Source: Sphingomonadales bacterium (GTDB lineage: Bacteria > Pseudomonadota > Alphaproteobacteria > Sphingomonadales > Sphingomonadaceae). Taken from it: a DNA stretch of 64,000 bases. The position numbers and the translations under genes were made by a program. Positions 1-8,473 of the stretch are shown here, one piece after another (the stretch's first letter is position 1; each line of letters begins with the position of its first letter). Location of the stretch: contig JAIYAY010000021.1 of NCBI GenBank assembly GCA_027488785.1, positions 1 to 64,000 on the forward strand. Reading direction: 5' to 3'. The notes beneath the pieces were generated by a model that was not told the DNA's origin, did no database searches, and saw only the letters and a program-made list of their open reading frames with translations.

Positions 1-25
1 AAAATTTCGAAAGGTGCGATTAGCG

Positions 26-505
26 ATGAAAACGCTATCCAGAGTTACGAAATCGATCCGTCCACAGGACGTCGAGAAATCGTGGATCCTCATTGACGCA
101 GAAGGTTTGGTTGTTGGCCGCGTGGCCAGCCTCATTGCCAACATCCTGCGTGGTAAGACCAAGCCAAGCTACACCCCACATGTCGATTGCGGTGATCATG
201 TCATCGTCATCAATGCAGACAAGGTGAAGTTCACCGGCAAGAAATTGACCGACAAGGTCTATTATCGTCACACCGGCTACATTGGCGGTATCAAGGGTAT
301 CACGGCTGGAAAGGTGCTGGACAGCAAATTCCCTGAGCGCGTCCTTGAAAAGGCCGTTGAGCGCATGGTTCCACGCGGTCCTTTGGGCCGTGCGCAAATG
401 CGCGCGCTGCATCTATATAACGGCACCGATCATCCGCATGCCGGTCAACAGCCAAAGACGCTCGACGTCGCTTCCATGAACCGTAAGAATAAGGTGGGTG
501 CATAA
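26..505 (+). CDS. rplM: 50S ribosomal protein L13
   Basis: L13 is an early-assembling protein of the large ribosomal subunit that binds 23S rRNA. The 159-residue product carries the family core: a [16 protein letters not shown] start, then a YRHTGYIGG segment and an [13 protein letters not shown] segment. I chose ATG 26 over the in-frame GTG at 14 because AAAGGTG lies about ten bases upstream and the family starts at a similar point. The stop overlaps the rpsI start by one base (TAATG), the usual rplM-rpsI operon. The promoter lies left of the window. Confidence 0.97.
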   Translation: MKTLSRVTKSIRPQDVEKSWILIDAEGLVVGRVASLIANILRGKTKPSYTPHVDCGDHVIVINADKVKFTGKKLTDKVYYRHTGYIGGIKGITAGKVLDSKFPERVLEKAVERMVPRGPLGRAQMRALHLYNGTDHPHAGQQPKTLDVASMNRKNKVGA

Positions 506-996
506 TGTCCGATACTGCAACTTCGCTCGCTGATCTTGAAACCTTGGGCGCCGACGTTCAAGCACCTGCACAGATCGCTGCTGTCACTCGTGAACAGGAA
601 ATCGATGCGCAAGGCCGCGCTTATGCAACGGGTCGTCGTAAGGACGCCGTTGCCCGCGTATGGTTGAAGCCTGGCACCGGCAAAATTGTCGTCAATGGTC
701 GCGACCAAGAAATCTATTTCGCACGTCCTTCGCTGCGTCTCGTCATCAACCAGCCATTCGGCGTGACTGAGCGTACCGGTCAATATGACGTCATCGCAAC
801 CGTCAAGGGCGGTGGTCTTTCGGGGCAAGCTGGCGCCGTAAAGCATGGTATTGCGCAAGCATTGTCGAAATATGAGCCAACGCTGCGTAGCGCCGTGAAG
901 TCGGAAGGCTTCCTGACCCGCGACAGCCGCGTGGTCGAGCGTAAGAAATACGGCAAGGCCAAGGCGCGTAAGAGCTTCCAATTTTCGAAGCGCTGA
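505..996 (+). CDS. rpsI: 30S ribosomal protein S9
   Basis: S9 is a small-subunit protein whose C-terminal tail reaches the P-site tRNA. The 163-residue product has the [18 protein letters not shown] core near residues 35-55 and ends in the diagnostic basic tail [17 protein letters not shown]. An N-terminal extension of about 35 residues precedes the core, as is common in alphaproteobacteria. It is translationally coupled to rplM through TAATG and is followed by a strong terminator, so the two genes form a closed operon end. Confidence 0.97.
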   Translation: MSDTATSLADLETLGADVQAPAQIAAVTREQEIDAQGRAYATGRRKDAVARVWLKPGTGKIVVNGRDQEIYFARPSLRLVINQPFGVTERTGQYDVIATVKGGGLSGQAGAVKHGIAQALSKYEPTLRSAVKSEGFLTRDSRVVERKKYGKAKARKSFQFSKR

Positions 997-1026
997 TACG
1001 AAAAGTATATTTTTCGTACGAAATTC

Positions 1027-1057
1027 AAGGGGTTGCGAGAAATCGCGACCCCTTTTT
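1027..1057 (+). terminator. Intrinsic terminator of rplM-rpsI
   Basis: A perfect stem GGGGTTGCGA / TCGCGACCCC closed by a GAAA tetraloop (1039-1042) is followed by five Ts at 1053-1057. It lies 31 bases after the rpsI stop. A second, AT-rich 8-bp inverted repeat (TACGAAAA / TTTTCGTA, 997-1018) sits directly after the stop codon and may act with it. Confidence 0.92.
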
Positions 1058-1250
1058 CATTGTCTTTTGATTATATTACCAAAGGCTGGGGGCTTTGCCG
1101 TTGAATGTTGCTTTTATGAATCGAGCCCCATGAACTCACTTATGAATTCGACCACAAATGGCGATATACACCTTTTTGGTAATTCGTCCGCACAACCTGC
1201 ATTTTCTCGCATAGGGCAAGTTTGACACAAGGACGCAGTGCTCGGAAACT

Positions 1251-2750
1251 TTAAGCGAATATGAGTTTGTAGAGATTGACGTAATAGTCCTTTCTGTCGG
1301 CAGTCCCTCCATATTGCCAATAAACTGCCTCAAAATTCCCATCTCCGTCAAAATCGTCGAAACCGATCAATTTTCCGCTACCTTCAGAAGGCGGAAGGGA
1401 TGCGTTGAAATTACGGAATGATGCGCCATTCTCATTTATGTAGATCCTGAGCGTTCCATCCTGTCGCGCAAAGACCATATCGTCTTTTCCATCTTTGTTT
1501 ACGTCTCTGACATATAAGGCTGGTGACCATTGTAGGAACCCTGCGTAAATGTCAGAATTGTCCTGCTTGATGGCAGTGCTTGTTATATCGACAAATTTTC
1601 CTGCGTCGTTTCTTAAAATCTGGAGATAGTCACCGCCATAATAGGGGACATATCTTGAGTGAGACATTATGAGATCGAGATCTCCATCCTTGTCCATATC
1701 AGTGGTTCGCGTCTCCATATGGAGAGAGTTCTCAGTACCGTAAACTGTCGCGGGAAGGGCTGACTTATCATTGAAACTGAAGTTGCCGTTATTGTTCCAG
1801 AATACATAGCTGTAGGTAGAACCGTGCCCAAACCCCGCAACAATGTCATCATATCCATCCGCGTTGAGATCGGCGAGATGAACATCCAACCACAAATTAT
1901 TCTGCCCGTTGGGGACTTGGGTTGGGTTCAGTAAAGGAACGGAGTTTAGTTGATCCAAAAATGTGCTCGACCTGGAGGTGAAGGAGCCTTCGGCATTTTG
2001 AACTAAGAACAAGGGCTCAAACCCTTCCCTGTGGCGCCAGTTGGCAATCAGAATATCATGCTTGCCATCGCCGTTAATGTCCCCTGTCGCCATTGCGTGG
2101 GCGTCCGTCCCATTCGCAGCAAGGCTTGATTGCGTAGTCAGGCGGGGAATAAGATCTGCCCGCACCCGCGCCCCGCTTGCACCGCCTAAGGCCAAGACTG
2201 CCGTGCCATATGCCGTCGGATCATTGTAACTCCCAGACACGTTGTGCGCGACGAAGAATGCTGCTGGCGTTCCGTTGACGGTTAAAGACGCAGATCGACG
2301 TGCGCCAAAAACGGATGGAAATTGATCGTTAACGGCCTGCCGAAACTCTAATCTGCCGTTATCATTGGAAAGGTAGATATATGGTAAGCGCGCAAAAACC
2401 GGCGTGCCATATGCTTTGTTCAGCGGAACGATCAGTTCGGGAAAGCGATCTTTCTGGAAGTCTAGTGAGATGCTTCCCTGAGGAAAAATGTCCGCAATGC
2501 CTCTGGGGTTCGTTACGCCACCGTAAACATATTCCGGAACAACGTCGGATGATGATACTGTATGGATTTGGTAAGATTTGCTTAAGGTCGCGCGCGTGTA
2601 GGTGACGGGTGCTGGAGTTGTTGGCGTCGTTGGTTGTGTGGTGCTCGTGGGTATCGTTATGATCGGAGGGCTGGGCGATGTGCTGCCTCCACCGCCACAA
2701 GACGAGAGCAACACGCACGCTGCCAGTGCGCTAAAACGTCTTAGTTTCAC
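1251..2750 (-). CDS. FG-GAP/VCBS repeat lipoprotein
   Basis: This is a predicted exported lipoprotein with a beta-propeller of FG-GAP repeats; no enzyme activity is implied. From GTG 2750 the signal is MKLRRFSALAACVLLSSC with the lipobox cysteine at 18, followed by a Gly/Ser/Pro/Thr-rich linker to about residue 50. Five calcium-binding-like loops follow: DINGDGKHD, DLNADGYDD, DMDKDGDLD, DVNKDGKDD and DFDGDGNFE. GTG 2750 is preferred over the upstream TTG at 2768 because a run of six Gs lies just before it and it gives a clean signal peptide. A small repeat protein lies immediately upstream in the same direction. By eye the gene is AT-richer than its neighbours, which suggests transfer. The ligand is unknown. 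Confidence 0.85.
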   Translation of the reverse strand: MKLRRFSALAACVLLSSCGGGGSTSPSPPIITIPTSTTQPTTPTTPAPVTYTRATLSKSYQIHTVSSSDVVPEYVYGGVTNPRGIADIFPQGSISLDFQKDRFPELIVPLNKAYGTPVFARLPYIYLSNDNGRLEFRQAVNDQFPSVFGARRSASLTVNGTPAAFFVAHNVSGSYNDPTAYGTAVLALGGASGARVRADLIPRLTTQSSLAANGTDAHAMATGDINGDGKHDILIANWRHREGFEPLFLVQNAEGSFTSRSSTFLDQLNSVPLLNPTQVPNGQNNLWLDVHLADLNADGYDDIVAGFGHGSTYSYVFWNNNGNFSFNDKSALPATVYGTENSLHMETRTTDMDKDGDLDLIMSHSRYVPYYGGDYLQILRNDAGKFVDITSTAIKQDNSDIYAGFLQWSPALYVRDVNKDGKDDMVFARQDGTLRIYINENGASFRNFNASLPPSEGSGKLIGFDDFDGDGNFEAVYWQYGGTADRKDYYVNLYKLIFA

Positions 2751-2777
2751 TTTGCCCCCCAGAACCAAACTATCGGA

Positions 2778-2990
2778 TCATTTCCCAGCAAATACGCTGG
2801 AAATCTGGCGACCCTTATTATCGTAAACGTAAATGTGACTGCCTCTTCGAACGCTGACTGTACTGGAAGTATATCCTTTAAGTCCGTCATTCGGCCCAGT
2901 TCCCGCAAACACTGAGCACAGCTGCCGCTGTCCGGCGCCATAGACATAGACTTGACTGCCTCGTTGGACTGCTGTGACTATTTCGGACAC
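2778..2990 (-). CDS. Small internally duplicated repeat protein
   Basis: This is a 70-residue protein of unknown function made of two copies of one motif: VQRGSQVYVYGAGQRQLCSV near residues 8-27 and VRRGSHIYVYDNKGRQISSV near residues 47-66, each ending in FAG. A GYTSST link joins them. I recall similar short RGS-x-YVYD proteins in sphingomonad genomes and near phage tail genes, but cannot verify this. The GTG start at 2990 is backed by GGGG four bases upstream. It ends 27 bases before the GTG of the FG-GAP lipoprotein, so the two are probably cotranscribed. No signal peptide or membrane segment is visible. Confidence 0.7.
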   Translation of the reverse strand: MSEIVTAVQRGSQVYVYGAGQRQLCSVFAGTGPNDGLKGYTSSTVSVRRGSHIYVYDNKGRQISSVFAGK

Positions 2991-3159
2991 ACTTTACCCC
3001 CCATTAATCCATGCTTGAATTAGAATGCGTTGAACCTAAGGGTTAAGCAAGCGAGGATGTTGGTCCAAGACCTTTTTGGTCTCTCCTTTGGTTAGATTAT
3101 GATTTTTTAGCGCTAAACTTTTCAGCCATGCGCAGGATCATCTCTAGGCGACCTACATG

Positions 3160-3189
3160 AAAAGGCGGCTCCAAAGGGACGCCTTTTTT
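3160..3189 (+). terminator. Terminator-like hairpin with no upstream + strand gene
   Basis: The arms AAAAGGCG (3160-3167) and CGCCTTTT (3180-3187) flank a 12-base loop, and the right arm runs into six Ts (3184-3189). Only the divergent small repeat gene lies to the left, so on the + strand it would end an unannotated transcript starting somewhere in about 2991-3160. It could also shield the hydrolase gene from read-through. The rest of 2991-3226 shows no protein gene. Confidence 0.5.
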
Positions 3190-3226
3190 AATTGTGGGCT
3201 GGCGCTTTCATTGGCACATATCTCAG

Positions 3227-4117
3227 ATGATCAAATATATCGTTCTCGTACTCGTTCTCGCATTGGTTGGTTCTGGTATATGGTTTTGGACCAAGACCGA
3301 TCCACAAAAGCTCGATTTTGCAGACCGGATGGCACTCGGCCCGGTGGAGTATCGCCAAGCCCCTCTGACGAGTATCGCGTACGGCGATGACGCGCGGCAG
3401 AAGCTTGATATTTACTTGCCCAAGCAAAACGCCGTTGGCGCATCTGCGGTGCTGATCTTTTTCCATGGCGGCTCGTGGCATGATGGGGAGCGCGAGGGCT
3501 ATGGCTTTTTAGGTCGCGCCTTTGCCGCACGTGGTTTTGTCACGGTCATTGCCGATTATCGCAAGGCACCAAGCGTGCGCTTTCCCGCCTTTGTCCAAGA
3601 TACGGCCTCTGCCATAGCTTGGGTCCATGCGAATATTGCCAAATATGATGGCGATGCCGACCGTATCTTTGTAATGGGACATAGTGCTGGCGCCCATATC
3701 GCCATGATGACGGCGCTTGACCCGCAATGGTTGGCTGCGAACAATCTCACGCCGGATGTAATCAAAGGGCTGATAGGCCTTGCTGGGCCGTATGATTTCC
3801 TACCGCTGACAAGCGATTCGTCAAAAATTGCTTTGGGGCAATGGCCTGACCTGAAGGAAACGCAACCAATCACTTATGCGCGTGGGGATGCACCCCCTTT
3901 GTTACTGCTCACAGGCGACAAGGACACCGTCGTGAAACCCCGCAACAGCAAAATTCTATCCGAGAAAATTCAAGCGCTCGGCGGGCAGCAGCAATTACGG
4001 ATTTATCCCGACGTCGACCACGCCGATATCATCATGGCCGTCGCGCGTCCGTTCCGACAAAAGGCGGCCATTGTAACGGATGTTGTGAACTTCATAAAAG
4101 CGCATAGTCCACGTTAG
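3227..4117 (+). CDS. Membrane-anchored alpha/beta hydrolase
   Basis: This is a serine hydrolase of the carboxylesterase/kynurenine-formamidase-like alpha/beta fold. From ATG 3227 the 296-residue product begins with one hydrophobic segment (IKYIVLVLVLALVGSGIWFW) that should anchor it in the inner membrane with the enzyme outside. HGGSW is the oxyanion-hole motif, GHSAGAH the nucleophile elbow, GDKDTVV holds the likely acid and DVDHADII the likely catalytic histidine. An in-frame GTG at 3194 would add eleven residues before the membrane segment and has no better ribosome site. Its stop overlaps the convergent flippase stop (TTAG). The substrate is unknown. Confidence 0.85.
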   Translation: MIKYIVLVLVLALVGSGIWFWTKTDPQKLDFADRMALGPVEYRQAPLTSIAYGDDARQKLDIYLPKQNAVGASAVLIFFHGGSWHDGEREGYGFLGRAFAARGFVTVIADYRKAPSVRFPAFVQDTASAIAWVHANIAKYDGDADRIFVMGHSAGAHIAMMTALDPQWLAANNLTPDVIKGLIGLAGPYDFLPLTSDSSKIALGQWPDLKETQPITYARGDAPPLLLLTGDKDTVVKPRNSKILSEKIQALGGQQQLRIYPDVDHADIIMAVARPFRQKAAIVTDVVNFIKAHSPR

Positions 4118-5430
4118 AGCGCGGCGTTTGTTTTTTGACCAAGGATCTTTTGGCGATATGAAATGATTAACAAAGCAGCGTTCACGATGGCTGCGCCTAG
4201 CATGGCAATAGCCGCACCAACTTCGCCGAATAACGGCAATAGCCAGATGAGAAGAATTGCAACGATAATGGCTCCGGCTAAACTGCACAACATAACGCGG
4301 CCAGCTTTTCCAGCGGTCAGCAGTGCAGGCTCTAACCCCAATGTCGCAAATTGCACTGCTGCTGCGGTACCTAAAATCATCACCAGCGGATAAGCGGCGA
4401 CAAATTCTACGCCAAATAGCCAGACGATGATGGGCTTTCCTGCCAAACCGACAATCGCCAGCACAAGCATTGCCGCCACGCCGGAAACTTTCATCATCTT
4501 GCTCAGCAGGATGCCTGCATCCTTTGAACCGCCTATGTGGGCGACGCGTGCATATTCGGTGAACAAGGCCATAGAAACGGCATCGCCAATACGCGCAAAA
4601 ACCTGGCCCAATTGATAACCAAGCCGGAAAAATCCAGCGGCAGCGGCGCCAACATAGACGCCCACAATCACCGCAACCATTTGCTGGCTGGTCAGCTTAA
4701 AACTTGAGCCCGCGTTTGACCATAAAGCAAACTTGCCGATGCCGGGAAAGCGGGCGTGGAAGCTGTTCAAACGCGGTAAATTGTTCCACCGCAATGGCAG
4801 TTTAAGCTGCCGCAATACATTTATCCAAACCAAGATGGTCGGTACAAATTCCGACACCAGCCAGATCGCTAGAAACCCCCATACGGTTGGCTGCGTCAAT
4901 ACCAATATGCCGGTACCCACAAGGCGGATGATGGGAACAAGCATGTCCGGCAACGCCGCATCGCTGAAACGGTCGCTAATCCGTAATAGCCCCGTTGGCG
5001 TTGATCGCGACGATAGCACGAGCAATGTCGTGAAGACGATGACGGCGATTGCCTCTTTATCATCCCAGCCCTGATTGGCGGCCAGCACCCACGCGCCGAA
5101 TATGGCTAAAACCAACGCCAGCGCGGCGCCAATCAGATCAAGAATTATGCAGAACCACGTCAATTCCGCCAATTTTTTTTGCGCCCCGTCATGCACCAAA
5201 TTTGTGCCGTAACGGATAAGGATTTGCCAAGTTTGGAAAGATGTAAAACCTGCGATAAGCTGGGCAAAACTGAAAATGAGCATGAATTTGCCGAAGTCCG
5301 CGGCACCCAATGTCTGCGTGGAAACAGCAAGATAAATGAGGCTGAGAACAGCCGACAATGTCTTTGGCAGAAAAAGCCAGGCACCCGATCGCAATATGCG
5401 ACGTCCACTTCCCTGTTTCTGCTCTGCCAT
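4114..5430 (-). CDS. Polysaccharide flippase (MATE/MOP superfamily)
   Basis: This is a predicted inner-membrane flippase of the Wzx/RfbX type, moving lipid-linked glycans or related polymers across the membrane. The 438-residue product has about twelve hydrophobic segments and the family start RSGAWLFLPKTLSAVLSLIYL. Start ATG 5430 (MAEQKQGSGRR) is chosen because GGGAG lies about ten bases upstream; a longer reading from 5490 adds 20 residues without support. It is divergent from the glycerophosphotransferase-like gene at 5652. The 221-base gap between them shows no clear promoter motif. Together they suggest export of a surface polymer. Confidence 0.85.
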   Translation of the reverse strand: MAEQKQGSGRRILRSGAWLFLPKTLSAVLSLIYLAVSTQTLGAADFGKFMLIFSFAQLIAGFTSFQTWQILIRYGTNLVHDGAQKKLAELTWFCIILDLIGAALALVLAIFGAWVLAANQGWDDKEAIAVIVFTTLLVLSSRSTPTGLLRISDRFSDAALPDMLVPIIRLVGTGILVLTQPTVWGFLAIWLVSEFVPTILVWINVLRQLKLPLRWNNLPRLNSFHARFPGIGKFALWSNAGSSFKLTSQQMVAVIVGVYVGAAAAGFFRLGYQLGQVFARIGDAVSMALFTEYARVAHIGGSKDAGILLSKMMKVSGVAAMLVLAIVGLAGKPIIVWLFGVEFVAAYPLVMILGTAAAVQFATLGLEPALLTAGKAGRVMLCSLAGAIIVAILLIWLLPLFGEVGAAIAMLGAAIVNAALLIISYRQKILGQKTNAAL

Positions 5431-5651
5431 CAAAAATATGCTCCCAATTAAATGGGGGACTAGTGCAGTTCGCCTCCTAATCAAAGTCATGTCATTAAGC
5501 GTACTATAAAAAAGATGCTTCTTAATTAGAAGTGAGCAGCTCAGCTTTTCGTCTCTAAAACGCTTGCGGTACGTGCGGTGCGCTCCTTTAAACGCGCCTT
5601 GTTCTTGGTAGATCAGTTGCCATAATTTGCTGTAAACGATATCGGCACTGC

Positions 5652-6893
5652 ATGTTCATGAAGCCACACCAAAAACGGCCCGACGTAACCGGCAGCGCCC
5701 CTGTAATATTTCTGTTCAATCACGATGCGGGTCATCAGGTGGCGCATCTGGCGGGCATTGCAGGTGCGTTTGCGCTTCAGGCAAACGGGGTGCGTGCGGT
5801 CATTGCATTCGGCAGCGAGACTATCATGAAAGAGGTGATGAAACTGCTGTCGCCCGAACAAATCGCTGCGTTAGAGTGGCAATCACTTGCGCTACCCGAA
5901 ATGCTCAGGGTACTCACTAAAGGCCTGAACAGGCTCTTGCCCATCCACCGCATCCTTCGCTTGTACTGGCATAATGCGATTTTAAGAAAATCCTTAGCCA
6001 TTGTGTCGACTGAACGGACGTGCCTTACCTTGAAGCGCCATTGGACCAAATTTCGCGGAAAGGATCATTGTCCTGCCTTTGTCTGTGTACCCCACGGGTC
6101 GGGAGACCGGAATGTATCTGTCCATCCTGCATTCCGGAATTTTGATCTTTTGATAGTTAGCGGACAAAAGGTTGTGGACCAGATGGTGGAAGCGGGCGTT
6201 TCCACGCCAGAAGGTTGCCGCATTATCGGCTACGCAAAATTCGACATTTTGCGGGGGCGTACAGCCGAAAAATTCTTCGACAACGATAATCCAACGTTTT
6301 TATATAACCCTCATTTCGACCCGCATATGTCTAGCTGGTTCGACCATGGCGTCGACATACTGGAATATTTTTACCAGAATGCGGACCGGTTCAATCTGAT
6401 CTTTGCTCCGCATGTGATGCTCTTTTTCAAAAAAGTGCATATCTCGCCTGAATATCGCGTGACGCGTAAAAGGCCGGATATCGATCCGAAATATTATGAC
6501 GCGCCCAATATCCGAATTGATGTCGACAGCGCGCGCCTTTTTGACATGAGCTACACATTGTCAGCCGACGTTTATATTGGGGATGTTTCAAGCCAGGTTT
6601 ATGAATTTCTATATCGCCCGCGTGCGTGCTTTTTCATAGATACGCATAGCGCGCCATCGCCCGGGGCGATGCCAGAATATGATTTCTGGAATAATGGCCC
6701 GGTTGCGCGCACTGCCAAACAGTTGCTAATGTTATTGCCGGATCATGCGGAGATTGCGCTGCAATATCGCACAGCTCAAGAGCAGCGCATGGCGTATACC
6801 GCCGATCAAAGCGACCCACGGCCCGCGTCAGAACGCGGCGCTGAAGCCATTAGCCATTTTGTCGCAGGCTTGAACACCGCCGTTCCAGCTTAG
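5652..6893 (+). CDS. CDP-glycerol glycerophosphotransferase-like protein
   Basis: This 413-residue protein resembles the CDP-glycerol:poly(glycerophosphate) transferase superfamily, which adds polyol-phosphate units to a growing polymer. Visible signs are a VCVPHGSGDRN segment near residue 145, an IFAPH segment near residue 255 and the late SADVYIGDVSSQVYEFLYRP segment, which matches the D-x-SS region of that family. No membrane helix is seen, so it is probably a peripheral cytoplasmic enzyme. ATG 5652 or 5658 could be the start; neither has a clear ribosome site. Donor and acceptor are unknown, and a generic GT-B glycosyltransferase is the main alternative. Confidence 0.65.
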   Translation: MFMKPHQKRPDVTGSAPVIFLFNHDAGHQVAHLAGIAGAFALQANGVRAVIAFGSETIMKEVMKLLSPEQIAALEWQSLALPEMLRVLTKGLNRLLPIHRILRLYWHNAILRKSLAIVSTERTCLTLKRHWTKFRGKDHCPAFVCVPHGSGDRNVSVHPAFRNFDLLIVSGQKVVDQMVEAGVSTPEGCRIIGYAKFDILRGRTAEKFFDNDNPTFLYNPHFDPHMSSWFDHGVDILEYFYQNADRFNLIFAPHVMLFFKKVHISPEYRVTRKRPDIDPKYYDAPNIRIDVDSARLFDMSYTLSADVYIGDVSSQVYEFLYRPRACFFIDTHSAPSPGAMPEYDFWNNGPVARTAKQLLMLLPDHAEIALQYRTAQEQRMAYTADQSDPRPASERGAEAISHFVAGLNTAVPA

Positions 6894-6901
6894 GCCGGGG
6901 C

Positions 6902-7597
6902 CTATGGCGTGTTGGAAATGCCTTCTGCATGGCGAAAATCCAGAACGCCCCAACTTGCCTTTGCCGCGGCTTCTGCAAATTTTTTGGACGGGTTTATCGC
7001 ATAACCTTCATCGGCGAAGTTTAGCGTAGGGCTGTCGCTGATATCGTCTGAGTAAAAGACGATATGCGCATCCTTACGGTCAATGTTTTGCTGCGAAAGC
7101 CATTCTTCAATCCGACGTAATTTTTCGCCGGCATAACAATTTTCGCCTTCTATTCGGTGGGTAAGTGCACCGCTGGGCGTGAGGATATGGCGCGTGGCAA
7201 TGACGGCGTGAAAACCCGCAAGGTCACCAATTAATTGAGCGTAAAATTCTGGCGCAGCCGTTGCCAAAACAAGCAATGCGCCGCGCGCACGGTCGGCATG
7301 CAAATGTGCGATTGCTCCAGGTTGGAAGCCGCGGTTGAACACATTGTCCGCAAAGGAGACGGTAATTTTGGACATGCTAGCAGGGCAGATTTCTCGCCCC
7401 ATGAACATGCGGATACCAAATTGTTTCAGTGGTTTTCGTCCGTATAGGCGAAGCTTGTATCCGACCATCGCCATTATCCAAATGGGCAGCCACGCTAGCC
7501 GGAAGGGTGTAGTCCGCCGCGCGTAATACAGCAGAAAACGGGTGAAGGTCGGGCGACGCGTTAGGGTTTTATCGAGATCATATATTGCAATATTCAT
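6902..7597 (-). CDS. HAD-IB family phosphatase
   Basis: This is a HAD-superfamily phosphatase of subfamily IB, related to phosphoserine phosphatase. Motif I is DLDKTLTRR at residues 7-15, motif II lies in ATAAPEFY, and motif III is SDDISDSP, where GDxxxD is usual. A hydrophobic patch (RLAWLPIWIMAMVGY) lies in the cap region. ATG 7597 is the start because the motif I strand must be near the N-terminus; the open frame extends further upstream but would overlap the divergent nucleotidyltransferase gene. It converges with the glycerophosphotransferase-like gene and is likely to act in the same polymer or phospholipid pathway. Confidence 0.8.
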   Translation of the reverse strand: MNIAIYDLDKTLTRRPTFTRFLLYYARRTTPFRLAWLPIWIMAMVGYKLRLYGRKPLKQFGIRMFMGREICPASMSKITVSFADNVFNRGFQPGAIAHLHADRARGALLVLATAAPEFYAQLIGDLAGFHAVIATRHILTPSGALTHRIEGENCYAGEKLRRIEEWLSQQNIDRKDAHIVFYSDDISDSPTLNFADEGYAINPSKKFAEAAAKASWGVLDFRHAEGISNTP

Positions 7598-7678
7598 ATT
7601 TGGTCGCCAAGCCCCACCTGAAGGTACGCCATAAAAGTTGACGTTAGCCCCGATTTTGATGCGTTTAGGAGAAGCTGT

Positions 7679-8473
7679 TTGCAAGCGCAATGGACCTGCA
7701 TCGTTCTTGCTGGACAGCGGCCCGGCCCTGATATGCTTGCCCAGCATTTTGGTCTCGAACGCAAGGCCTTAGCCCCAGTGTGCGGCGCGCCTATGATTTG
7801 CCATGTTGTCCGCACGCTGCATGTGTCACCGCACATCGGTAAAATCGTCATATTATCGCAAGATGTCGAGCATTTGCGGCCTGCTGTTGACGCAGCTGGC
7901 GGCGCCATTTTGGTGGAAAGCCAGAACAGCATTTCACTGAGCATAAAAGCGCAGGCCGAGGCTCTGGGTTTTTCTGCGCCATTATTGGTGACCACGGCGG
8001 ACCATCCCTTGTTGACGGTGGAAATGATCGACGAATTTGTGTGCAATGCAGATGGGGATCTTGCGGTCGCGATGGTGGAACGGCAAACCATGTTGAAGCA
8101 GTTTCCGGATGCCCAGCGCACTTGGCTTCGCTTTTCAGACGGCGCTTGGTCTGGCGCCAATCTGTTTGCGCTGATGACCCAGAAGTCGTCGTTCGCGCTC
8201 GATTTATGGGCCGATGCCGAGCAGGACCGCAAAAAGGCGTGGCGGCTGTTCCTGCATTTTGGTCTGCTATTGGCGGTGCGTGCGTTAACCCGAACCATTA
8301 GCTTGAAGCAGGCGATGGCGAAGGCTGGGAAACGGCTTGGTCTAGACGCAAAATTGGTTCCCTTATCCGACCCCGTTGCCGCCATAGATGTCGACAAAAT
8401 CAGCGATCATGTGCTTGCAGAAAACATAATGACGCAGCGCGTAGCACGGAGCGGCGATACTGCTGCGGGCTGA
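7679..8473 (+). CDS. MobA-like NTP transferase domain protein
   Basis: This is a 264-residue nucleotidyltransferase of the GT-A fold, which transfers a nucleotide to a small phosphorylated molecule. The N-terminal strand and loop read CIVLAGQRPGPD, followed by LERKALAPVCGAPMI, where the family usually has LAAGxSxRMG then K. TTADHPLLT provides the metal-binding Asp region. The start is TTG 7679, supported by AGGAG at 7667-7671 with seven bases of spacing. It is divergent from the HAD-IB phosphatase (81-base gap); paired phosphatase and nucleotidyltransferase genes are typical of nucleotide-activated polyol synthesis. The product is unknown. It ends directly against the convergent rpoN stop. 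Confidence 0.75.
   Translation: MQAQWTCIVLAGQRPGPDMLAQHFGLERKALAPVCGAPMICHVVRTLHVSPHIGKIVILSQDVEHLRPAVDAAGGAILVESQNSISLSIKAQAEALGFSAPLLVTTADHPLLTVEMIDEFVCNADGDLAVAMVERQTMLKQFPDAQRTWLRFSDGAWSGANLFALMTQKSSFALDLWADAEQDRKKAWRLFLHFGLLLAVRALTRTISLKQAMAKAGKRLGLDAKLVPLSDPVAAIDVDKISDHVLAENIMTQRVARSGDTAAG

Noticed and set aside
2747-2947. Second frame overlapping the small repeat gene on the - strand
   Set aside because: The repeat motif, GTG start and ribosome site support the 2778-2990 frame; the other frame has none of these.
7594-8397. 267-codon antisense frame across the nucleotidyltransferase
   Set aside because: It covers a recognisable gene on the other strand and reads as low-complexity Ser/Ala/Cys sequence without motifs.
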